From Clytia hemisphaerica (lineage: Eukaryota; Cnidaria; Hydrozoa; Leptothecata; Clytiidae), in the NCBI GenBank assembly GCA_902728285.1, contig CACVBU010000681.1, positions 62,001 through 126,000 of the forward strand: a stretch of DNA of 64,000 nt, in the 5' to 3' direction. Under the pieces are notes generated by a model, which had not been told where the DNA came from, did no database searches, and saw only the letters and a program-made list of their open reading frames with translations. This document shows, piece after piece, positions 23,301-33,588 of this stretch; within the stretch, counting starts at the first letter, position 1, and each line of letters opens with the position of its first letter. The translations under genes and the position numbers were made by a program.

Positions 23301-26300
23301 ATTTAAACTTGATTTAAATTTTGTTAGTAACCAGATGAAAAATATTTCCTTGTCGGATATTTGACAGGATGTTAAAGAATGCCTCAATACTTTGCTGTTC
23401 TGACAAAAAATACAAAATTCCTCTTTCACTTTCTGACTCAAAGTAAACTTTTTTCGTCTTGTTATTGCACTTGAACAACCCTGTCTCACAGCCCGGTGGA
23501 ACTTTTTTCCTCAGTGGGGATAAAAATTCCTATTGAAATCCTAATGGGGATAGAAATTCTATTGTTCCAAGGTTAAAAAACGCAGTGGGGATGGTTTTGG
23601 AGTACAATTTTTGAACATTGAATTTTGAGTGGGGATAAAATAAAAGTCAATTTCCCTGTGGGGCTGAAATTCAAGAATATTTTCCCACCGGGGACGAAAT
23701 TTTTGCTTCATTTTCCACTGAGGCTGGGGTCCGAGCGTGTCTGTGACAAAGGGGTGTACTTGATTTATAAGGCTTTGGCTGAACCTCAGCTGATATATTT
23801 CACGATTTTCAGACGTCCACTTATAGACTTAAAAATCAGCATCATCTAAGCCTTTTCGGAAATTTGAGTTATTTGTCCCTTGTTTTTTTTTCTGCCAAAA
23901 CATAACATGTAAAATTATTCTTACACGAAAAGTGTATCGTTTTTATTTTTGTAATGCACGAAGTAGCAGTAAAGCGTCGAAGCAATGACAGTTATTATCA
24001 TCAGGTGCTTCATAAACCTTTTAAACAAATTAGATTGGGAAGGCTTTAAATTCTATTAACTGGTGGCACTAGCGTGGATGGTCGGCCATGATTGGGCAAA
24101 CTGGGAAGGCGATTTGATGTCCCATCAGAGATTTGGGAAAAGAGGATAAGAAACGCCGCTGCCGCTCGCTGTTTTCCTATTCTTTCCCTTTGAATTCGGC
24201 ACCCTTTGAAGAAGCAAGGCTGTAGAATAGTTGAGCAAGAAGGAAGGCCGAAACAAAATGGCGTTACGTACAGGTTAACCAATGTTCAAGAAAAAAGTCC
24301 TTGAATAAAGCTTTCCAGTGAGTTCTTTGTGAAAAAGAGACTGGGGAGTGAATCTTTGATCTTTTGGGGGTTTCCCCTGAGAAAATCGAGGAAAATCATT
24401 CCATATTCTGGGAGTAAAGATGGCGGACATGAGGCATGCTTGAAATTTTGAAAAATTGGGACCAATTTCTTTCTGGCTTGTATTGCTCTGAATGAATTTT
24501 TTGTGTTGCAGAACATAATTTTTATGGGTAGTAGGAAGGTTGATAGTGATCATGTAAGTATTAGTTTACCCCGGCACTCTCTAAAACGTCTTGGCATTTT
24601 GATTTAAGATGGGCAAAATCAATTGATAATTTGTTGTTTTTCTTCAACTTTTTAGATAAAAAAAATGTAATTTTAAGCAAAACTTGCCCCATGGTAATGG
24701 AATTGAGATTCAGTAAGTATACTTGATTCCTCTGTTGTACTTTTAGCTTTATCTAGGGAAACATTGATTTTTGGGTTGGAATTTCAAGGTTTTCAACAAC
24801 AAAAACATTTCAAAAAAATAACTTTGACATGTGATATTTATAAATTGTGACTACCTGAAGGGCCATGATTTTGACCAGTCAGTGGATTATGATTTAGAAG
24901 GTGCAAGGCTTTGGTACTTTTACACTCAAAATATTGTTTAATCCGTGGAATTTGCATTTTGTATTTAAACGGATTAGGGTAATTTCCCCGGGGGGGGGGG
25001 GGCACTCGATCTGAAAACGACCATACGTTCGGCCCAAAATTTGGCTTCTAAAATCGGACCCTTACAGTGCAGTGAATTGCCATGAAAAATCATACCCTTA
25101 CAGTGCACTTTTCAAATTTTCTCGCCCGTAAGGGCGAAAATTTGTGCAATTTTCCAAGAAAATGTGGGATTTTTCCTCCAAAATTGGCCAATTTTGTGCC
25201 AATTTTACCAAATAATTGGCCTTTTATCACAATTTCCTACCCTTACAGTGCAGTTCAGTGCAGTTTTGTAATTCCCTACCCTTACAGTGCACTAGCTGAA
25301 CTATGAAAAACCTACCCTTAAGGGCCGAACGTCTGGTAGGTCATTTACCTTGAGTGCCCCCCCCCCGGGGTAATTTCATATACAGATTTACATTTTATAT
25401 ATTTTCAGGCTAGTTATCATATTCTTTGTGAAATACTGTTAACAACACCGTCCCATAGAAGTATTGGCCATCCAAGTACAGGTTGCCGATGCAACGACGA
25501 TTGACTCAAGATTCAGACATTTTTGCATGTTGACGGTCACTTCTGTTCTCTGCAGTGCCAGCAGAAAAGGGCTGCTAAAAGATGAGTGGGAACTGATGTA
25601 TTAAAACTTTATGTGTATTATATCTATTTGACTCAACAGAAGCAGGATGGAATAATAATTCTATGGTGTTTGATGTTATATTTATGGAAAAAGTGGATTT
25701 GAGCGGTTGGACCTGTATGCCCTTTGAAAAATGGATGTCGATATATTGTTATTAGAATGTTCAATGGAAAATTGGGGATTTCGATATACACATTATTATG
25801 TAAATGTCTGAATGTTCTCTGGCGAAGTGGATTTTGATGCAACTTCTTTTTGGAATCTTTATTGAACGATGTTTCTTTTTTATCCAGGTTGTCCTTGGAA
25901 ACTGAATTTTGAGGCATAAATACATATTGCATGGTATTAGTCCGGCGGCGATCCAGGATCACCCTTACTATTAGTAAATATGGGTTTTTATTTTATCTTC
26001 CCATCATATGGTCCTTTGGGACCCCAAAACCAGTTTTTGCCAAACTGGCAAAGCTGGGGAAAATTTTTTATGGGGGCTTGAAGGGGGTAGGGTCATTTTA
26101 GCCTTGGGGTCCTAAGAAAGTAGATTTTTGAAGTTCTTATTTAGCCAAAACTGATTGAGCCATCAGATAGAGCTTGAAGAGTAGATCTCCAAAATGGGGT
26201 CATTCGTCTCATTTGGCGGACTTAGTCCCCCAGAATTGGCCGATACGTCTTCAAAAATGCAATATTTTGTGCTGACGTCAGTTTTGCTGACTCAGCAGAA

Positions 26301-29300
26301 AAGAGCCAAAATCGTTGAAAAACGCTGAGTCAGCAAAATTTCAAACTCAAATATCTCATGATCTAGCCTAGGAAACCCTATAAATGACCCCTCTAATCGA
26401 TAGTACTCTTCGAGACGCATCTGTTAAAAGTGGTATCTGTCGCTGGAAATTCTCTCAAAAATGCTGACGTCAGCATAAAATATTGCATTTTTGAAGATGT
26501 ATCAGCCAATTCCGGGGGACTAAGTCCGCCAAATGAGACAAATGACCCCATTTTGGAGATGTACTCTTCAAGCTCTATCTGATGGTACAATCAGTTTTAG
26601 CTAAATGAGAACTTCAAAAATCGACTTTCTAAGGACCCCAAGGCTAAAATGACCCTACCCCCTTCAAGCCCCCATAAAAAATTTTCCCCAGCTTTGCCAG
26701 CTTGGCAAAAACCAGTTTTGGGGTCCCAAGGGACCATATAATGAGAAAATAAAATAAAAACCCATATTTACTACTTGTAAGGGTTGATGCAAAAAAGGCC
26801 TTTTCGCCGCCGGACTATATAGATGAAATGGATACGTGCTGCGATGATAAGTCTACTTCATTTGTCTATATTTTGATTTGGGGGCTTTTGCCCAGAAGCT
26901 ATCCCTTAATTTGGGAAGCAGGTCAAAACAAGTCATCAAATCAGGGAACATGTAGGCCAAAATTGCCAAATGTAAACAAACCAGGAAGAGCCAGAAATGC
27001 TTCTATAATTTAAATTTATATTCATATTTTCAGTCTGATGTTATCTTTAAACTATATTTTTCAAATTTAGATTTAATTTTTTTTAAGCATGGAGTCATAA
27101 CACCTTTTGCATTTAGTGTTCATGGAGCAATAATCCAATTTTTAATCAGCTTTGAAGTCTTAAAATCTGTATGAAATGTTACTACTCAAAGAACATAGTT
27201 GGAAAGGCTTTGGGTCGTTTTTATTGTATATCCAACTTTTTACTTCAAGTAAAGTCAACGGTGATCTATTTTTCATCATGCTCTGCAATACACATTGATT
27301 TGAGGTGTTTTAAAGGCCTATAAATGAAGTTAAATTATACTGAAATGTCTTTTTGTTCTTAATCTTTTGCAGCAGTTGCAAAGAAGATTTATATTCAGAG
27401 AAATAGCGAAGTCATATTATGCACTGAAAAAAAATACAAACTAACAATGACAATCTGTAATTCAAATATACATAATATACACTGTGGAAGAATATTTAAT
27501 TCTTATACACTATTATTTGTTGGGTTGGATGGAAATGCATAGTTTTTTTAACCTCATTTTTACGATGTTTTTATAATATTTTTTTTAACATATCTGGGGA
27601 AATCCCCTGGTGATGTCCTCGGTATAATTTTTCTATTTTTTCAATGGTATTGTAAAGATTATTTTATGTTTTGTTGTCTAGAACTCATAAAGTTCTTACA
27701 AGAAAGCTTTCATGGTATTTATGACCTCCTGGCATTGATATCATGAATGGCCATCGTTTCTTTTTTCCTTTTCTTTCTTTGACATTTGTTGTGTTTTTTG
27801 TCCTCCAAGGTTTTTTTTCCAACCTCGCTATCCCTACTGAAGAGGCCTTTATGGTATTGTTTCTTAGAAACTTTAACCCGAGAATAATGATAAACTAGTT
27901 TTACCAGCTTCGTTGTATTCTAACGCAACACATTTCAATTATTTTGGATCTAAATTATCCAGCAAGGAAAATATTTTTTACAAATAAAGCTGAGAAACTA
28001 TTTAAGGCTCGCAACCCAAAGTCTTGTCCAAAGTAAAAAAGTGCTTATAAAAAATAACAAAATTCTCGATTTTAGAAAGAAAAAAAAATTCACTTTCGAT
28101 ATCAATCACGGCTGCCATTTTTTGTTTGTACTTCTAGTCTTGTGCGCATAACGAATCAAGCGCTCTGATTGGTTCAGAACGAAAACAATCGATCGGCCGC
28201 AGACATTTCAATAGAAACAAAAGATTCTACAGCCTAGCTTCAAATAGATGAATAGCGCATTTCTTATCCTCTTTTTCCAAATCTCTGGTCCCATGTTTTA
28301 TGTAATTTTTTCAATATTTTTAGTTTTTACCACTGAAATTAAAGTGTATCCAGATATAATTATTTTTATCAAAAACCCAATTTTATTAAACATTCGGAGA
28401 TTTGATGTTTCACAGAGAAGTGCTGGCAAGGGGTATTTCGGGTCCTATATCTTCCGAAAACTTTTCCGTTTGTCTTGAAATTTCGCAACCTTCTTAACCT
28501 AAGGTTGAACTACCACTGGTGCAAAAATGAACGTTGTAGCATAAGAAGAAAAAGAACTCAATTTTTGCAATCACAAATTTAACCGCTAAAATCGTGAATT
28601 TTTCAACCAAAAATACACTCAAATATAGCGCTTTTAATTCTCTAAAACAACTAAAAAAAATTTTCGAAATTAAATCGGACAATCAAAAGTTACAGACATT
28701 CTTGTTTTCACTGCCAATTATATCTGAATAGACTTTAGTGCAATGTACAACACTTCATCAACTCAGAACACTGTACCCCCATTTAGTAGCTCCTTCTAGT
28801 ACTTTATATAAGATACTTTTGCCTCTAAGAAGGAAACTCGCATTGGGCTTTTCCAGAAAAAAAATTTACCTCATTGTTGAGGATATTGATTTTTTGAAGT
28901 ATCAAACCCCCTGGATATCCTACTTTATTAGGAAAGACCCCCTGGATATCCACTCTTAAAAATATGCTCAACCCCCTGGATATCCTCTCTTATAAAGATG
29001 CTTACCCCTGGATATTGTATTTTTTACTTGAAAAGACACTTTACCCCCTGGATATCCGCTCCCTTGTAAATATTTAACCCCCTGGATATCCGATATCCTC
29101 AACAGGGGGGCACGGATTATTTCTGGAAAAGCCCATTAGCCTACTGAGTATAAGAAAATTATCATCAGAAAAATGACGTGAGTGAAGCGAGCACGAAAAA
29201 TCAAGAGTATCTTTCCTCTTTTTTTCTGAAATCTGCAGGCTGATTATCTAAATGGTCTAAAAAAGCAAAGAGGCGTCGAAGTTAGTAATCAAAGGCGCCT

Positions 29301-30860
29301 TTCTAAACCCTTTGTTCTTATGGATTTTTTCTTGTAAAAAAAATAAATTCATCACGTGAACTGTTTCACTCCAGCTAACTTGCATCCGTAAAAATTATTA
29401 TTCTTGATATGCGTAAGTCAAGATGACGTCATATTTTTTAACGAAAGCATCCAAAAAAGCCGGTTTTTGACCTCCGTGTTTCTATTTTTAGTAACAGAGA
29501 GAGGTCAAATCCCGGCTTTTTTAGGGTGTTTCCGCTAGAACAATGACTTATGCATATCAAGAATAGAGGTTTTCTAATCACAAGATCGAGCAAGGAAATC
29601 CTCATGCGGGCACTTTAAAGTCTGACTGGTGACGTCTTTCAAAAATTAAGTAAACAAAAAAGTCATTTCCTTTCTCATACAAGTTATACCACAAATTACT
29701 CTACTAAGAAATTCCTCTTTCTATTTACGGAAAACCAAAACTTCATATTTCACGTGAGAATTTATCGCCAAATATTTACTGAAACAGTACAGAATATGTT
29801 CTGTAATGACTTCAAATGATGTCAACCCCCCCCTCACGTTTCTAGCGTGATGACTGAGCTTTTTATCCCAGTGGGCACAAACGTCTTTTGGACGTCTAAT
29901 GTACGTTTCTAGGACGTCCAAAGGTCTTAAAGGCGTCCATTGAATGTCCATAAGACGTTGCGTGCCCATAGGGATAGACCCTGGAGGGGCCCTGAAGGCA
30001 TTTTCTCAATCCAGGCCAACCAAAATCTTTGATTGTAGTTTTTATGAAAGTGGCACCTTAACTCAATAATGGTGTAAAAATCAAAAGCGCTAGCTCTACT
30101 TTTCCTTATACACTTGTGGTGCTTCGAAAAATAATGCGCCTTCTTGCTTTCACAGTCGAGTTTGTTATATTTTTGTTTACGGTCTGGTCTACCTAGATCG
30201 ACTGCATCTGATTTTAAGGGGAAGATCGATCATAAGTGTTTCCTTTTATTGTAATTTTCTCATTTTCGAATTCTGTTTCAGTGGTATACCGGATTTAAAT
30301 TATCAAATTGGAACTCTGGAATTCAAAAGAGTGACATTGAAACCTGCTAATCCCAGCCAGGTAATCATAATCAAATCGGTTTAGATTATTTTAATGAGCT
30401 TTTTCTTTTCCGTAGTCATGGCGATCTCGCCAACTTTAATGGGATAAAATTTCGTGGGAATTAAACTTTGCGTATTTCTCAGATTTGAGTATTATCCGCG
30501 AAATTAAGTCCTTCTGCTAATCTGCTAAATATTTTTAAATAATGTCAAATATACTACTTTTTAAATGTTTACATGCATCTTTAATTTGCCTTTGATTACT
30601 TTTTCTTGGCTGAAAATGACCATTAGCGGCGATTGATGTTCCAACAGTGGAATTTTCAGGGTTTTTATACTGTATCTGGAGAAATCCTGGAGAGTTTAAG
30701 TTTTATATTATTTTTTCTGTAAACAGAATTTATTTTTGTAAAAATTATCACACTATTTTATCTTTTTGATATTATTTAATAGGATGATCAAGAGAGTTCA
30801 TTCGAAGCTTTTGGTGGAGATGGTCAAACATTACGAAAGAAAACTACTTCTGTCCGATAA
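14364..30860 (+). CDS. UFD1: UFD1, ubiquitin recognition factor of the p97-NPL4 complex (12 exons, 311 aa)
   Basis: Exons: 14364-14366, 14806-14923, 15530-15562, 15779-15900, 16355-16485, 16905-16977, 17564-17632, 17908-17988, 18528-18578, 18952-19049, 30282-30360, 30783-30860; all phases agree. In the family, UFD1 pairs with NPL4 and brings ubiquitinated substrates to the p97/VCP ATPase for extraction and degradation. The sequence shows the conserved barrel region ([55 protein letters not shown]), then [12 protein letters not shown] and IIECDM of the second half. Two p97-binding SHP-type motifs follow: FPGSGNRL (about residues 229-236) and FGGDGQTL (about 296-303). Length matches the usual ~307 aa. 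Oddities: the proposed first exon supplies only ATG before GTAAGT, and intron 10 is 11.2 kb. The start is the least certain point; Met codons at the beginning of exon 2 are the alternative. Confidence 0.95.
15112..15186 (-). repeat. tRNA-derived SINE head in UFD1 intron 2
   Basis: On the minus strand it reads GGTGGCTCAGTCGGTAGTGC (A-box type) and, 30 bases on, GGTTCGATCCCC (B box). It resembles a tRNA cloverleaf but lacks a clean acceptor stem, so it is called a SINE head and not a tRNA gene. Confidence 0.7.
15909..15984 (+). repeat. tRNA-Thr(CGT)-like SINE head or tRNA pseudogene in UFD1 intron 4
   Basis: It shows the A-box region ATGGCCGTGTGGTAAAGG, an anticodon-loop-like CTCGTAA (CGT) and the B-box region GATGGTTCAAATCC. 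The order and spacing match tRNA-Thr, but stem pairing is damaged (mismatches in the T stem and acceptor). Probably a SINE or pseudogene. Confidence 0.6.
18024..18165. repeat. hairpin element in UFD1 intron 8
   Basis: AGCACTGGAGAGTCTTC on the left pairs with AAGACTCTCCAGTGGTGCT on the right. The inner arms also pair (CACCCAATACGTCACTT / AAGTGACGTATTGGGTGG) around a T-rich loop. It abuts the next hairpin. Confidence 0.75.
18166..18315. repeat. MITE family 'TGATATGCACCA', copy 1
   Basis: The ends CATGATATGTACCATTGTAA and GTGATGCATATCCTG pair, with AATGTCTTC / GAAGACATT inside. The centre holds CACGGATC..AACAGCTG..GGGTCCGTG. Copies are at 50268-50424 and, as a half element, at about 57288. Confidence 0.7.
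19138..19548. repeat. CCCCC-iterated element in UFD1 intron 10
   Basis: Words such as ATCCCCCTAT, AATCCCCCTA, ATACCCCCCTA and TCCCCCCTTT recur about ten times in one orientation between A/T-rich spacers. Edges CAGAGGGGT and ACCCCTCTTTG may be its inverted ends. Confidence 0.55.
19658..19932. repeat. hairpin MITE plus a third end copy
   Basis: GGTCCAGGGATATATAAAGG (about 19661) pairs with CCTTTATATACCCTGGACC (about 19776). A third copy in the first orientation is at about 19900. This could be one MITE plus a solo end, or two overlapping insertions. Confidence 0.65.
20936..21060. repeat. direct duplication, first copy
   Basis: Starts CACATTGGATTGACACGG and runs through TTAATTATATCAGCATAAT to ATATGTGCCTGATATGAAAC. 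The following copy (21066-21350) is the same sequence with a 28S rRNA fragment in it. Confidence 0.75.
21066..21352. repeat. direct duplication, second copy, interrupted by rRNA sequence
   Basis: The same ~115-bp sequence as 20936-21060. Its match breaks at GGCAG (about 21171) and resumes at GACACTGCCCTGATATTAAA (about 21309). The piece between is 28S rRNA-like. The uninterrupted first copy shows the empty-site sequence. Confidence 0.75.
21171..21308 (+). pseudogene. rearranged 28S rRNA fragment
   Basis: The first part (ATGGGTTAGTCGATCCTAAG to about 21249, including CGAAAGGGAATCGGGTTC) matches the conserved 28S segment found in a middle-to-late part of the molecule. The second part (TACCATCTGTTGGATTATGA then ACTGAACGCCTCTAAGTCAG) is a conserved segment near the 28S 3' end. 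In normal 28S these are well over a kilobase apart, so the fragment has an internal deletion. It is not a functional rRNA gene. Confidence 0.85.
21775..22500. repeat. ~138-bp tandem repeat, about five copies
   Basis: TTGTCTAGGCCTATCCCCAT recurs at about 21890, 22028, 22167, 22306 and 22441, giving a period of 135-139 bp. A degenerate unit begins near 21775. The copies are 95% or more alike in the middle, suggesting recent expansion or homogenisation. Confidence 0.85.
22855..23245. repeat. CCCGA-iterated element
   Basis: TTATCGGG, ATCGGGAG, CCCGACATTTT, CCCGACC, CCCGATTTTTT, CCCGATCAAAA and TTCCCCGATT recur between A/T spacers. The two flanks contain complementary words. Same plan as the other iterated elements; ends not fixed. 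Confidence 0.5.
23487..23762. repeat. foldback element, GTGGGGAT family (copy 2)
   Basis: Ends CTGTCTCACAGCCCGGTGG and CCGAGCGTGTCTGTGACA can pair imperfectly. CAGTGGGGATAAAA-type motifs recur six to seven times in the same orientation. Confidence 0.6.
24986..25370. mobile_element. poly-G/C foldback element C (CCCTTACAGTGCA motif)
   Basis: CCCCGGGGGGGGGGGGGCACT on the left pairs with AGTGCCCCCCCCCCGGGG on the right; ACGTTCGGCCC / GGGCCGAACGT also pair. CCCTTACAGTGCA recurs four times in one orientation. TAATTT flanks both sides; the shared string extends to GGGTAATTTC if terminal bases are counted. Close structural relative of element A at 4880. Confidence 0.8.
25938..26817. mobile_element. 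880-bp long-hairpin element in UFD1 intron 10
   Basis: Ends TAGTCCGGCGGCGA and TCGCCGCCGGACTA pair. From there the arms, each over 350 bp, are nearly perfect complements (for example GGACTTAGTCCCCCAGAATT near 26219 and AATTCCGGGGGACTAAGTCC near 26508). The short loop lies near 26300-26420. Non-coding. If transcribed with UFD1 pre-mRNA it would form a very long double-stranded RNA. Confidence 0.88.
26818..28240. other. intron 10 sequence without recognised features
   Basis: AT-rich; no exon, RNA gene or definable repeat is supported here. Confidence 0.4.
28844..29135. repeat. foldback element with CCCCCTGGATATCC iterations
   Basis: GGGCTTTTCCAGAAA and TTTCTGGAAAAGCCC form the ends, flanked by ATT on both sides. 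ACCCCCTGGATATCC recurs about five times in one orientation between A/T-rich spacers. Confidence 0.75.
29401..29563. mobile_element. 163-bp MITE 'TTCTTGATATGC', copy 1
   Basis: Ends TTCTTGATATGCGTAAGTCA / TGACTTATGCATATCAAGAA with TA on both sides (29399-29400, 29564-29565). The inner arms also pair (AAAAAAGCCGG / CCGGCTTTTTT, TTTTTGACCTC / GAGGTCAAA). A copy of identical length is at 54302-54464. Confidence 0.85.
29870..29965. repeat. GGACGTC-iterated patch
   Basis: TTTTGGACGTC, AGGACGTCC, GGCGTCC and AAGACGT words recur between GTGGGCAC and GTGCCCAT edges. Small foldback of the same general plan. Confidence 0.5.
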
Positions 30861-31073
30861 TACTGTCCGCTAGTTGCATTTGTTCATTTGCCCTCATCCT
30901 TATTGTTTTTTTAAATTATTTTGTATTGTATATAGAATTTAAGTAAAACATTATTTTGAATTCCATAAAGGGTGCTGGTCTAATTGCAGAGATTATCTTT
31001 TCAAATGCTTCATGATTACACGATGCGTACACAGATAAAGCCGCATCTTTCTTTTATCATGGATTAATCAAAC

Positions 31074-31480
31074 TAAGGCGAAGTAGTGCTGTGGTAATCG
31101 TTCTTGACTTCCGTGTTGGAGGTCAGGGTTCGATTCCCACTCGGTGCTACAATTCACTTGGCAAGTGAATGTACCTTGGCCCGGGTCAACCCATGCCATG
31201 CGAGGGGAATAGGGTACAAGAACTTTGGGAGATATGCCGGACATTGAATGTGGTGTGGTAATGGTACTCATATGTTCAGTACCTGCGAGAACGCAATGTT
31301 CTCCCGTACTGTGCGAGTATCATCGTCGATACAGCACGGCTCTGATGTGTCGCGAGCACAGAGTACAATGTCTGGTAAGCGCTGTGATTTCCCTATCTAG
31401 GGGTGGGAAACTATCCCGGGATAGGGCCCGGTCTGATGATATCGGAGGGTCAGTTCTCTCTCTCTTCTCTTCTCTAATCA
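31074..31480 (+). repeat. tRNA-derived SINE
   Basis: The head reads AGTAGTGCTGTGGTAATCG (A-box type) and GGTCAGGGTTCGATTCCC (B box). A body of about 300 bp follows, ending in a (TCTC)-rich tail near 31460-31476. It lies between UFD1 and the NATD1-like gene. Confidence 0.7.
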
Positions 31481-31808
31481 AACTACAGTCAAGTAAATCG
31501 GTCGGTCAATTCTCAATCATATACAAAAGTCCTCACAGCTTATTCAATGCTTGTTGTCAAATTTAATTAAAAGTCTGTTTCAAAAAGTTATGAAAATTGA
31601 AGGATTTCTAAAGAACCCATTTTATTGTTGGACACGCTGTAGATTTTAGGAGTGGTCGACTTTTTGAGCTGATTTTCCATATGCTATTCGATTTTGTGTT
31701 TACACTTCTGTGAATTTTAATAACATTTTATTATTTATTTACAGTGAAAAACATAAATAATAATTATACTCAAATTTGGAAAATAAAATTGTGATGGATT
31801 GGTAGAGA

Positions 31809-33359
31809 ATGTCTTCTTTGGGTCGTGTTGTATATCGAAGATTTTGTTCAATGATGAATCACCAAGTTTTACATAAAGAAGGATTGTTTTATATCCCACT
31901 TGAAAAGGGTAGGTTTATATCAGTTTTTTGAAAAATTTCGCGTGGATTTAATTTCGCGAATAAGGCTGAAAATAGCTGAAAAACAGCCATTTTTTGCCAC
32001 AAATGGAGACTTTGGACTGGTTTCTCCGCCGAAAATGCGATTTAAAAAATTTTGTGGTGGATTTAATTTCACGAGTAAGGAATCTCACGCGTAAAAGGCA
32101 AATATTCACGAAATCGCGAAATTTTATCTCGCGAAAGTTAATCCGGTTAAAGAAGGCTTCCAAAAATATCAGAATCACAAAGAGTTGTTGTGACATATTC
32201 TGGTTAAGCTTAACATTAGGATATATGCTATCCAATTGATTCTTTGAAAAGTAATGTGATCGAGACGTGATAGAAATCTCCTAGTCCACCGCCACATTTC
32301 AGAGAAAGGTGAATTGTGGTGTAGGTCGAGCCAAAGTTTAGGATCGGAATTTTTTCAAGTTTAGGGAATGCCAAAGTAGGTTCATTAAAGAAATTAAGAC
32401 CTTCCAAACTATTGCCCCATTTCTAAAGCGATTTATTGCGGGATCCTTTTGGTAGATACCTTATCGGGGAAAACTTCGTCGGAGAAAATTTTCGTCGGGA
32501 AAAATTTTCGTCGGGGAAAAATATTCGTCACTTGCTGGTAGTTGGTAAACGCATTAAGGCCGGGGAAAATTTTCGTCGGTGAAAAATATTCATCACTAGG
32601 CCAAAATTTTGTCATTTTTCCTCGACGAAGTTTTCCCCGATAAGGTAGTCGAGAGACTCAGTATTTTCCAAACTAGAAAAGTGCTACCGTGTTAAAATGT
32701 TACCGTGAGTATCACAATGTATGTAAAACACAATTCGTTAAGTTACGTAATTTTCGCCATTATAGAAGCAAACGTTCGATTTGCGTAAGGGATCGCCTCT
32801 CTCTACAAATTCGAACGTTTGCTTCCATAATGGCGGAAGTTGCGCAACTTAACAAGAAATGAAAAACTTCAATAGGATCATTAAAAAGAGTCAGACCTTC
32901 TTAAGAACTATGTATCTTTTTGCTGTTCTAGGACAAGCTGTTTTAGAATACACTTTGAAAGATGGAATAATTGATATGTACCACACAGGAGTACCCAGCT
33001 TTTACCGTGGTCAAGGAATCGCCAAAATATTGGTTCAGGTAAAATTGACCCTCTTATTAAATGGAATTTTGTCAATGACCTTGAATGTATCTTACTAAAT
33101 AGCTTTACACACGCCAATTTTTCAGAACAAAAATATCTCCAACGAAAAAATGTTAAAATTTGTGAATGGTTTAACAGTTCGACTTGTGAAATTTCTGACA
33201 TCAAAGATGAATTTACAGAATATATATTTTCTTCCGTGACTTTAGGATGCCATGAAGTACGTGGAAGCAGAGAAACTGACAGTCAAACCAACATGTAGCT
33301 ATGTCTTGAAATATGTCAATGAAAATCCAAACCCCAACATCAAAGTTTGCGAATTATAA
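31809..33359 (+). CDS. NATD1-like GNAT-fold acetyltransferase (3 exons, 106 aa)
   Basis: Exons 31809-31908, 32932-33038 and 33246-33359 join in phase to a 106-residue protein. The core reads AVLEYTLKDGIIDMYHT, VPSFYRGQGIAKILVQ and a C-terminal CSYVLKYVNENPNPN. This is the pattern of the small YidJ/NATD1 acetyltransferase group, whose animal member NATD1 is of similar size (about 113 aa). RGQGIA corresponds to the acetyl-CoA-binding R/Q-x-x-G-x-G/A loop; HT-VP and the YI-KYV-ENP tail are group signatures. The N-terminus (MSSLGRVVYRRFCSMM) is basic and lacks acids, compatible with mitochondrial import (inference). The start is the first ATG of exon 1. Substrate unknown. Confidence 0.88.
31925..32145. 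repeat. TTTCGCGAA-type iterated patch in intron 1 of the NATD1-like gene
   Basis: AATTTCGCGTGGATTTAATT, TTTCGCGAATAAGG, AATTTCACGAGTAAGG and AAATCGCGAAATTTT recur. Related to the core of the 33589-34244 element. It starts 15-20 bp after the exon 1 donor. Confidence 0.5.
32457..32647. repeat. foldback element with TTCGTCGGGGAAA iterations
   Basis: TACCTTATCGGGGAAAACTT pairs with AAGTTTTCCCCGATAAGGTA. Inside, TTTTCGTCGGNGAAAAAT recurs about five times in one orientation. In intron 1 of the NATD1-like gene. Confidence 0.8.
32736..32862. repeat. 127-bp hairpin in intron 1 of the NATD1-like gene
   Basis: GCCATTATAGAAGCAAACG on the left pairs with CGTTTGCTTCCATAATGGC on the right; the outer GTTAAGTT / AACTTAAC words pair as well. 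Confidence 0.75.
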
Positions 33360-33588
33360 CCAAACAGTCTCCTAAAATTACGTGATTATGTTTACAACAA
33401 TTTTATATAGAAAATTTTAGAACACATTTGTCAAAAATATATTTTGTGATTTTTTTATTTTAGGGAATATGCATAAACAGAACTGAACTAATTTTGTTTC
33501 ATTTTTTGGTTTTATTTCTTGAAAGCTTGTTGGATTTCATGCGGAACTAACACAGAGATATCTGTAAAGTCTGAAGGGTTAGATAAAG

